NCBI GenBank assembly: GCA_021825225.1
Contig: JAKAIH010000166.1
Span: 1 to 6,391 of the forward strand
Origin: Pseudomonadota bacterium
GTDB lineage: Bacteria; Pseudomonadota; Gammaproteobacteria; Burkholderiales; SG8-39
Direction: 5' to 3'
DNA length: 6,391 bases
Below are positions 1 to 4,580 of this stretch, piece after piece (the first letter of the stretch is position 1; every line of letters begins with the position of its first letter). A program made the position numbers and the translations under genes. Under the pieces are notes generated by a model. The model saw nothing but the letters and a program-made list of their open reading frames with translations, ran no database searches and had not been told where the DNA came from.

Positions 1-208
1 CGACCAGCCGCGCCGCCGCGTAGCCCTCCTCGGTGCCGAGCTCCGCGCCGAGCTTGCCGGTGATCGCGCCGCCTTCCTTGCGGCGCGGACCACAGCCCGA
101 CATGAACAGCAGATTGCCGACCCGCACGCCGGCGACGTAATTGCCGATCGGCGCCGGCACCGGCGGCAGTTCGATCGCGAGCTCCTTCAGTCTTGCCTCT
201 GCACTCAT
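1..208 (-). CDS. RidA/YjgF-family protein, N-terminal 69 codons (runs off the left edge)
   Basis: Members of this family deaminate reactive enamine/imine intermediates to stable ketoacids, or are uncharacterised paralogues; they are small cytosolic trimers. The 69 visible residues show the N-terminal signature of the longer YjgF-like subgroup: a short helix, then LPPVPAPIGNYVAGVRVGN (residues 15-32), the strand LLFMSG (33-38), GKLG (51-54) and EEGYAAARL (60-68). The arginine that defines active RidA enzymes lies towards the C-terminus, outside the window, so deaminase activity cannot be judged. The ATG at 206-208 is supported by a strong GGGGAGG Shine-Dalgarno sequence a few bases upstream. 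The gene follows the adenosine-kinase-like gene by 40 nt on the same strand with no obvious terminator, so co-transcription is likely. The family call is solid; the substrate is unknown. Confidence 0.85.
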   Translation of the reverse strand, partial: MSAEARLKELAIELPPVPAPIGNYVAGVRVGNLLFMSGCGPRRKEGGAITGKLGAELGTEEGYAAARLV

Positions 209-248
209 GATGGCCTCCCCGGTCCCTGGTTCGCCGCAAAATTCATCC

Positions 249-734
249 TCATAGCTTGTAGCCGATCTGCCGCAAAAAGCCCTTGCGCCAGGCGATGTCG
301 GCGTCGTTTTCCACGCCCAGTGGCGAGGCGCCGTCGATGACGCCCAGAATGCCGCGCCCCTGCTTGGTCTGCGCGATCACCACCTCGGTCGGATTGGCGG
401 TAGCGCAAAAGATGCGGCATACCTCGGGCACGGTTTTCAGCGCGTTGAGCACGTTCACCGGGAAAAAGCCCTCGCCGAGAAATACGATGAAGCTGTGGCC
501 CGCGCCGAGCGCGAGCGCATTCTTGCGTGCGAGCTCGACCATGGCCGCGTCGGTGCCGGAGAGCCGCACCAGGCACTTGCCCGAGGCCTCGCAGAACGCA
601 AGGCCGAACTTGATCCCCGGCACCGCGCCCACCAGCGCCTCATGCACGTCTTCCACGGTCTTGATGAAGTGCGTCTGCCCGAGGATGAAATTGGTCGTTT
701 CGGGTTTGTCGATGTTGACGGTGAGGAGTTCCAT
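249..734 (-). CDS. Adenosine-specific kinase family protein (DUF355 / Adenosine_kin, PF04008)
   Basis: A complete 161-aa protein matching the usual length (about 155-165 aa) of a family best known from archaea. The family name rests on structural work on an archaeal member; it is unrelated to ribokinase-type adenosine kinase, and the cellular role is poorly established. Conserved blocks are visible along the whole chain: GQTHFIKTVED (19-29), PGIKFGLAFCEASGK (39-53), GAGHSF (77-82), FPVNVLNALKTVPEVCRIF (91-109), CATANP (110-115), GRGILGVIDG (126-135), and a C-terminal WRKGFLRQIGYKL. Nothing looks truncated or frame-shifted. The start is the ATG at 732-734, preceded by AAGGAA about 7 nt upstream. 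It lies 91 nt downstream of the MaoC gene and 40 nt upstream of the RidA gene, all on one strand. Family assignment is confident; kinase activity and physiological substrate are family-level annotation only. Confidence 0.92.
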   Translation of the reverse strand: MELLTVNIDKPETTNFILGQTHFIKTVEDVHEALVGAVPGIKFGLAFCEASGKCLVRLSGTDAAMVELARKNALALGAGHSFIVFLGEGFFPVNVLNALKTVPEVCRIFCATANPTEVVIAQTKQGRGILGVIDGASPLGVENDADIAWRKGFLRQIGYKL

Positions 735-825
735 CGGGGTTCCTTGTTCGCGGTTTTCGTATGCGCAAGTCTATTCCTCGCGGCGAAGCGCGGAAACTCC
801 TCGTCTTCGGGTGCGCGATTGCTTC

Positions 826-1245
826 CTATAGGCGTGCCGTCACCAGGACCCGCCCCTTCGCGCCGAGCGCGGTCTTCCCGTCTGCGCCAAGGACGCGCCC
901 GCGCAGATCGACCACATCGCCGCCGAGCTTCGCGTTCGGCGTGACCTTCACCACCAGCCATTCGAGGCGGATGGTCTCGTCGGCGAACACCGGGCGGCGA
1001 AAGCGCACCCAGAACTCGAGGCCGACCACCGATCCCTTGGCCGAGAAATGCGATGCCGTCAGCGCGAGCAGCAGCGCCGAGGTGTGCGGGCCGCTGGCGA
1101 TGAGCCGGCCGTAGCGCGTGGTCGCCGCGAACGCGGGGTCGTGATGCAGCGGATTGCTGTCGCCGACCGCGCTGGCGTAATCGGCCACCGCCCTGGGCGT
1201 GAGCGTGAGCTCGGACGAAAAGCGCTCGTGCGGATGAGCCAGCAT
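826..1245 (-). CDS. MaoC-like (R-hydratase-type) hotdog-fold dehydratase
   Basis: A complete 139-aa protein, the size of single-domain (R)-specific enoyl-CoA hydratases such as PhaJ (about 134 aa). These hydrate trans-2-enoyl-CoA esters in the cytoplasm and link fatty-acid or other acyl-CoA oxidation to polyester or ketone metabolism. The hydratase-2 motif reads YASAVGDSNPLHHDPAFA (residues 23-40). It carries the catalytic Asp29 and His34 with the correct five-residue spacing, followed by GRLIASGPHTSALL (46-59) on the substrate-tunnel side. The rest has the expected hotdog strands, including VGLEFWVRFRRPVFADETI (74-92) and the closing GRVLVTARL. The ATG at 1243-1245 was chosen because the family's N-terminal sequence begins there. 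Upstream in-frame codons encode a proline/arginine-rich stretch unlike the family, and the Shine-Dalgarno match (GGGAACAAG) is only moderate. It is probably the first gene of an operon with the two genes that follow. Exact acyl substrate unknown. Confidence 0.88.
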   Translation of the reverse strand: MLAHPHERFSSELTLTPRAVADYASAVGDSNPLHHDPAFAATTRYGRLIASGPHTSALLLALTASHFSAKGSVVGLEFWVRFRRPVFADETIRLEWLVVKVTPNAKLGGDVVDLRGRVLGADGKTALGAKGRVLVTARL

Positions 1246-1306
1246 CGTTCTTGTTCCCGTTCTGATCCAGGTGCGCAGCGCCGAGTGCGGAAATTGCCGC
1301 GCGCAT

Positions 1307-1323
1307 GCAACCGGCCCGGTTGC
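1307..1323. promoter_or_regulatory. 17-bp palindrome upstream of the MaoC gene, candidate operator
   Basis: GCAACCGG, one central base, then CCGGTTGC: a perfect 8-bp inverted repeat centred on 1315, about 60 nt upstream of the MaoC start codon. The symmetry and position suit a binding site for a dimeric repressor (TetR- or MarR-type regulators often control acyl-CoA genes with such sites). No regulator gene is next to it and I could not identify a convincing -35/-10 pair around it. In RNA it could instead fold with a shorter stem and a five-base loop. The repeat is seen directly; the operator role is inference. Confidence 0.35.
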
Positions 1324-1389
1324 GTCGGGCTCGTGCTGCTGCTTATGGTAGCGCATAGCGGGCTTGCGCCGCCGCCTGAAGGCCGGTGG

Positions 1390-1414
1390 CGCCATCGCTC
1401 GCGCAACGATGGCG
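1390..1414 (-). repeat. Hairpin downstream of the 31-aa gene, possible terminator part
   Basis: CGCCATCG (1390-1397) pairs perfectly with CGATGGCG (1407-1414). Two further pairs (one wobble) can form inside, leaving a loop of about five bases. It starts 22 nt past the stop of the 31-aa gene on the transcribed strand. No U-tract follows on either strand, so it is not a canonical intrinsic terminator. It may act as a U-less terminator, an RNA-stability element, or nothing. Confidence 0.4.
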
Positions 1415-1418
1415 GCGC

Positions 1419-1449
1419 CGCGCCGATTTATCGGGCTAAATCGGGCGCG
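1419..1449 (-). repeat. Hairpin spanning the stop codon of the 31-aa gene
   Basis: CCGATTTA (1423-1430) and TAAATCGG (1437-1444) form a perfect 8-bp stem with a six-base loop. Allowing one bulged base at 1445, four more G-C pairs extend it (1419-1422 with 1446-1449), giving 12 pairs. The TAG stop of the small gene (1436-1438) falls in this structure. With the hairpin immediately beyond, it makes a tandem pair at the 3' end of the transcript, where termination or protection from exonucleases would be expected. No T-run follows. Confidence 0.45.
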
Positions 1450-1531
1450 CCGCCTTGTGCCAGGCAAGGCGCCACGGGTAACCGAGCCGGACGTAGAGGC
1501 GCCAGGCGAGAGCGAGTCTGCTGAGCATCAT
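1436..1531 (-). CDS. Small basic, Trp-rich protein of 31 aa (unassigned)
   Basis: I do not recognise a named family. The peptide begins MMLSRLALAWRLYVRLG and continues with YPWRLAWHKAARPI. It has five Arg, one Lys and one His, no acidic residue, three Trp and two Tyr, so it is strongly basic and probably forms an amphipathic helix able to bind membrane or nucleic acid. Evidence that it is real: it lies only 10 nt after the stop of the 74-aa gene, that gap consists essentially of a strong Shine-Dalgarno sequence (GAGGAG), and about 27 of its 31 sense codons end in G or C, as in the neighbouring genes. Two adjacent ATGs exist. The second (1526-1528) has the better 7-nt spacing, so the product may be 30 aa. 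A hairpin covers its stop codon. It is too short for default gene callers and could be missed in annotation. Function unknown. Confidence 0.6.
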   Translation of the reverse strand: MMLSRLALAWRLYVRLGYPWRLAWHKAARPI

Positions 1532-1541
1532 CGGACTCCTC
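1532..1541 (-). promoter_or_regulatory. Ribosome binding site of the 31-aa gene
   Basis: On the minus strand the 10 bases between the TAA stop of the 74-aa gene and the first ATG of the small gene read GAGGAGTCCG. AGGAG lies 4 nt from the first ATG and 7 nt from the second. This is one of the best Shine-Dalgarno matches in the window and is the main argument that the tiny ORF is translated, probably coupled to the gene before it. Confidence 0.65.
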
Positions 1542-1766
1542 TTATCGCGCCGAAACGGCGCTTTGCCGGCGCGCCATTGCATCGGCCAGATTGCGGATTC
1601 CGATCGCGTAAGCCGGATCGGCCATGACCTGCTCGAAGCTGAGACGCGCCGAAAGTTGCAGGCGCACGTAGGCCGCGCGCAGCGCCGACTCGCGCGCCAA
1701 GTGGGCCGTCGGATCGAGATCGAGCGGAATCTGTTTTGCGGAAGCGGACTGAGCGTGTCTGTACAT
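1542..1766 (-). CDS. Conserved-looking hypothetical protein, 74 aa
   Basis: I cannot assign this protein to a named family. From the ATG at 1764-1766 it has a polar N-terminus (1-11), a LDLDPTAHLARESALRAAY block (15-33), a second helical block RLSFEQVMADPAYAIGIRNL (41-60), and a basic tail with ADAMARR. It looks like a small, soluble, all-helical protein; there is no signal peptide, membrane segment, metal site or clear DNA-binding helix-turn-helix. The start is uncertain. The Shine-Dalgarno for 1766 is weak (GGGA about 12 nt away). An in-frame ATG at 1842-1844 would add a Gln/Glu-rich, low-complexity stretch of 26 residues, which I judge less likely. It is the first gene of a two-gene unit with the 31-aa protein and is divergent from the EamA transporter. 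Codon use resembles the surrounding genes, which supports a real gene. Confidence 0.68.
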   Translation of the reverse strand: MYRHAQSASAKQIPLDLDPTAHLARESALRAAYVRLQLSARLSFEQVMADPAYAIGIRNLADAMARRQSAVSAR

Positions 1767-2107
1767 GTCAGTTTGTTTCCCGGTTAACAACTCCCTGTCT
1801 TTCCTCTCCTGCTGCGGCGATTCGGCCTCAGGCTGCGGCAACATTAGCCGAGATCCGGTTTCGCGTCGGTACGGCAGCACTCATAAGGGCGGGGTGCAAG
1901 CCGGGCGCGCCCAAGGCGCTGCTGTTTACCAGTAACGCTGTCTGGCCGGCAGCGGTTGACCGCTTCACCGGCCCGGCAAGGCCATGACCATTTCGGATAC
2001 GATCGGCGTCACCGACAGACCGCGTGCGAGCGAACCGGCATCATGGCGCCGAACCGAACATTTATGACGGACAGCTGCCTTTCCCCTGCGACGGCAGTGC
2101 GTCACGC
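1767..2107. other. Divergent upstream region between the 74-aa gene and the transporter
   Basis: These 341 bp contain no gene I can support. They must hold the promoters for the leftward 74-aa/31-aa unit and the rightward transporter, but no pair of sigma-70-like boxes with good spacing stands out. The best isolated matches are TTGACC at 1956-1961 (no -10 at proper distance) and TACGAT at 1998-2003 on the plus strand, and TAATGT-like sequence near 1840 on the minus strand. A 10-bp GC palindrome lies at 1903-1912, unremarkable at this base composition. Two short ORFs chained by ATGA overlaps lead into the transporter start and are listed separately. Confidence 0.5.
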
Positions 2108-2111
2108 ATGA
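1984..2111 (+). other. Two chained short leader ORFs ending at the transporter start (speculative)
   Basis: An ATG at 1984 opens a 27-codon ORF ending in TGA at 2065-2067. That stop overlaps an ATG at 2064, which opens a 15-codon ORF ending in TGA at 2109-2111. This second stop in turn overlaps the transporter ATG at 2108. Both junctions have the ATGA form used for translational coupling. Neither ORF has a well-spaced Shine-Dalgarno (AAGG sits only 2 nt before the first ATG), and the peptides resemble nothing I know. The overlaps are seen directly; translation is unproven and chance is a fair explanation. Confidence 0.2.
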
Positions 2112-2989
2112 GCCTCGCCGCGCTCGCGCTGGTGATCCTCGCCGGCCTCATCCACGCGATCTGGAACATCGCGGCAAAGAAGGCCGGCGGCGACGTGCGT
2201 TTCGCCGCGTTCAGTGCACTGCTGATGATGCTGATCTGGGCGCCGCTCGGCCTGTGGCTCGGCTGGAGCGCAGTGCCGCTGTGGGGAACGAAACAATGGG
2301 CGCTGGTGGCGGCAAGCGGCGTGGTCCACGTGTTCTACTATGTCGTGCTGCTGCGCGGCTATCGCCGGGCGGATCTCACGGTAGTGTATCCGCTCGCGCG
2401 CGGCTCCGGCCCGCTGCTGTCGTCTCTCGTCGCCTTGTTCCTGCTCGGCGAGCGCGTCACGCTGCTCGGCGCGCTCGGCGTCGCGGCGGTGGTCGCAGGC
2501 GTGTTCCTGATTGCCGGCGGACCGGGACTGTTCCGCGCGGCGCAGGATCCGCAGCAGCGTGCGCGCGTGGCTGCCGGCATCGGCTACGGCCTCGCGACCG
2601 GGGTGTTCATCGCGACTTATACCGTGGTGGACGGCTACGCGGTCAAGGTGGTGCTGATGTCGCCGATCCTGGTCGATTACTTCGGCAATTTCGTGCGCCT
2701 CGCCTTGCTCGTGCCGCCGCTGCTCGCCGACCGCGACACCGCCGCGGCGCATTGGCGTGCGCAATGGAAATACGCGCTGCTGGTGGCAGCCCTCAGCCCG
2801 ATCAGCTACGTGCTGGTGCTGTTCGCGATGCAGACCGCGCCGCTGTCGCACGTGGCGCCGGCGCGCGAGGTGTCGATGCTGTTCGCCGCGCTGATCGGCG
2901 GCCAGCTGCTCGGCGAGGGCGACCGCGCGCTGCGCATTTTCGGCGCGGCCTGCATCGCCTTCGGCGTGATGGCGCTGGCGCTGGGCTGA
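2108..2989 (+). CDS. EamA/DMT-superfamily inner-membrane transporter
   Basis: A 293-aa protein of standard length for the ten-helix drug/metabolite transporter superfamily, whose members export amino acids, metabolites or drugs across the inner membrane. Two EamA repeats are visible. The first spans residues 2-138 with hydrophobic segments near 3-20, 32-52, 64-84, 88-113 and 118-138; it contains the YRRADLTVVYPLARGSGPLL block (85-104) and LLGE ending at Glu115. The second spans 152-293, with segments near 155-175, 184-207, 221-242, 244-268 and 273-293, the APLSHVAPAREVS block and LLGE ending at Glu270. The ATG at 2108 places the first helix at the N-terminus as in relatives; an in-frame GTG at 2024 would add 28 polar residues and is unlikely. 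There is no good Shine-Dalgarno, so initiation may depend on coupling or a short leader. It stands alone on the plus strand and converges on phoD 15 nt away. The substrate cannot be inferred. Confidence 0.88.
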   Translation: MSLAALALVILAGLIHAIWNIAAKKAGGDVRFAAFSALLMMLIWAPLGLWLGWSAVPLWGTKQWALVAASGVVHVFYYVVLLRGYRRADLTVVYPLARGSGPLLSSLVALFLLGERVTLLGALGVAAVVAGVFLIAGGPGLFRAAQDPQQRARVAAGIGYGLATGVFIATYTVVDGYAVKVVLMSPILVDYFGNFVRLALLVPPLLADRDTAAAHWRAQWKYALLVAALSPISYVLVLFAMQTAPLSHVAPAREVSMLFAALIGGQLLGEGDRALRIFGAACIAFGVMALALG

Positions 2990-3004
2990 ACGCTGGCGGC
3001 AGCC

Positions 3005-4576
3005 TCAGGCCCGTTGCGGGCCCGGCCTGCCGTCTTCGACGATGTAGCTGACGAGGGTGCTGCAGGCGGCGTCCGCAGTCTGCACCGATTCCATTGCGCG
3101 CAGGTCAACGCTCAACTGCTTCGCCTTGATCTCGACGCGCACGTAGCCGCGCTTGTCGCCGCGGCCGTACTTGAGATGCGGGTTTTCGGCCAGCGCGGCC
3201 TCGACGAATTTCTGCGACGGCCCCTGCGAGGTGATCGAAGTGCCGCAGAATTCGCTCGCCACCACGGGCGCATGCGGGTCGTCGAAGTCGGACTTGAGGT
3301 CGGCGACCCAGTGCGCGTGCACGTCGCCGCCGATCACCACCGGATTCGCCGGCCGGCGCGCAGCCACCGAGTCGAGCAGGCGCCGGCGCGCGGCGGGATA
3401 ACCGTCCCAGCCGTCGGTCCACACGCGCTTGCCGGTGCCCGTCTGGCGGTCGAGCTGCGCCATCAGCGTCTGCTGGGCGATCACATTCCAGCCGCTGCGC
3501 GTGCGCTCAAGCGCCGCGTCGAGCCAGGCTTCCTGCCCGGCGCCGAGCATGCTGCGCGCCGGGTCGGCGAGCGCCGCGCACTCGGCAGCGTCGACCACAT
3601 TGCTGCCGCCGCCACCGGGGCGTTTGGAGCAGGCCTCGTGCGAGCGGTACTGGCGGTCGTCGAGCAGGTGCACGCGCGCGAGCCGCCCCCAGTCGACGCG
3701 GGTGTAAATTTTCATCTGCCCGCCTTGCGGGCGCATGCGCGCGGGCAGCGGCATGTGCTCATAGTAGGCACGATAGGCGGCGGCGCGGCGCGCGAGAAAG
3801 CGCTCGCGCGGCATGCCGTCCTCGGACAGGTCGTCGGCGTAGTCGTTGTCGACCTCGTGGTCGTCCCAGGTCACGATCCAGGGGCAGGCGCGGTGCGCCG
3901 CCTGCAGGTCGGGATCGGACTTGTACAGCGCATAGCGCACGCGATAGTCCTCGAGCGTGTAGGGCTCCCCGCCGGTGTGCTTGCGCACATGATTGCGCCC
4001 CCAGGAGGACTCGTAGATGTAATCGCCGAGAAAAACGATCAGATCGGGCGCGTCGGCGACGATGTGTTTGTAGGCGCCGTAGTAGCCCTGCTCGTACTGC
4101 TGGCAGGAGGCGAAAGCGAAGCGCAGCCGCGCCGGGGCGGCATCCACGGCAGGCGCAGTACGGGTGCGTCCGATCGGGCTTTGCGCCGCGCCGGCGCTGA
4201 AGCGGTACCAGTAGGGGCGGTCGGGCGCGAGGCCCTGTGGCTCGACATGCACCGAGTGGCCCCATTCGGGCGCAGCCTCGGCGCTGCCCGAGGCGACGAC
4301 CTCGCGCATCGCCTCGTCCGTCGCGAGTTCCCAGCGCACCGGCACGATTTCGTGCCCCATGCCGCCGTCGTCCTCGGCGGGCGCAGGCGCAAGCCGCGTC
4401 CACAGCACCATGCCGCCAGGCAGCGGATAGCCCGAGGCGACGCCGAGGCTGAACGGGTCCGCGGAAAAGCGCGGCCTGGGATTGACCGTGGGACTCACTT
4501 CGGCGCGCGCGCCCGCCGCCGCGAGCGCACCCGCCCCGGCGAAGGCCTTGAGGAAGGCGCGGCGATCGAAAGGCAA
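3005..4576 (-). CDS. phoD: PhoD-type alkaline phosphatase, Tat-exported
   Basis: A 523-aa phosphodiesterase/phosphomonoesterase of the PhoD family, which releases phosphate from organic esters outside the cytoplasm using iron and calcium. The N-terminus is a Tat signal: RR at 5-6 in DRRAFLK, then an Ala/Gly-rich core and an ARA cleavage-like site (23-25). An N-terminal PhoD domain follows (DPFSLGVASGYPLPGGMVLW, 40-59), then the metallophosphatase domain. That domain has FASC (Cys158), FLGDYIYE (Asp185, Tyr188), WDDHEVDND (237-245) and IGGDVHAHW (415-423). The Cys plus Asp-x-x-Tyr arrangement matches the iron ligands described for Bacillus subtilis PhoD. The start is unusual: no in-frame ATG or GTG is available near the Tat motif. 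TTG at 4574-4576 gives a normal signal peptide 4 nt after the glmS stop, whereas TTG at 4640-4642 would overlap glmS by 62 nt. Coupling to glmS is likely; no Pho box can be sought because the promoter is outside the window. Confidence 0.9.
   Translation of the reverse strand: MPFDRRAFLKAFAGAGALAAAGARAEVSPTVNPRPRFSADPFSLGVASGYPLPGGMVLWTRLAPAPAEDDGGMGHEIVPVRWELATDEAMREVVASGSAEAAPEWGHSVHVEPQGLAPDRPYWYRFSAGAAQSPIGRTRTAPAVDAAPARLRFAFASCQQYEQGYYGAYKHIVADAPDLIVFLGDYIYESSWGRNHVRKHTGGEPYTLEDYRVRYALYKSDPDLQAAHRACPWIVTWDDHEVDNDYADDLSEDGMPRERFLARRAAAYRAYYEHMPLPARMRPQGGQMKIYTRVDWGRLARVHLLDDRQYRSHEACSKRPGGGGSNVVDAAECAALADPARSMLGAGQEAWLDAALERTRSGWNVIAQQTLMAQLDRQTGTGKRVWTDGWDGYPAARRRLLDSVAARRPANPVVIGGDVHAHWVADLKSDFDDPHAPVVASEFCGTSITSQGPSQKFVEAALAENPHLKYGRGDKRGYVRVEIKAKQLSVDLRAMESVQTADAACSTLVSYIVEDGRPGPQRA
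3008..3022 (+). terminator. Short GC hairpin at the convergent transporter/phoD junction
   Basis: GGCCCG (3008-3013), TTG loop, CGGGCC (3017-3022): a perfect 6-bp stem beginning 18 nt after the transporter stop and lying inside the last codons of phoD on the other strand. It could slow polymerase from the left, but there is no T-run on either strand and the stem is short, so a terminator role is weakly supported. No better candidate exists in the 15-bp intergenic gap. Confidence 0.22.
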
Positions 4577-4580
4577 GCGC

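Noticed and set aside
735..825. Possible separate promoter or terminator between the MaoC and adenosine-kinase-like genes
   Set aside because: Only weak box-like matches and a short GC inverted repeat are present; nothing clearly breaks the operon.
1246..1467. N-terminal extension of the MaoC protein to an upstream start
   Set aside because: The added 74 residues are Arg/Pro-rich, overlap the 31-aa gene and the hairpins, and precede a start that already matches the family N-terminus.
1903..1912. GGGCGCGCCC perfect palindrome
   Set aside because: Short GC-only palindromes are expected by chance at this base composition, and nothing places it as a regulatory site.
1736..1987. An 83-codon plus-strand frame across the divergent region
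   Set aside because: It overlaps the start of the 74-aa gene, shows no recognisable motif, and has no supporting ribosome binding site.
1956..2003. TTGACC and TACGAT as a promoter for the transporter
   Set aside because: The two boxes are 36 nt apart, far from the 16-18 nt required, so they cannot form one sigma-70 promoter.
2102..2851. A 249-codon minus-strand frame opposite the transporter, and an overlapping plus-strand frame at 2254-3051
   Set aside because: Both are low-complexity Arg/Gln/His or Arg/Ala translations. The EamA frame explains the region with ten helices and conserved blocks.
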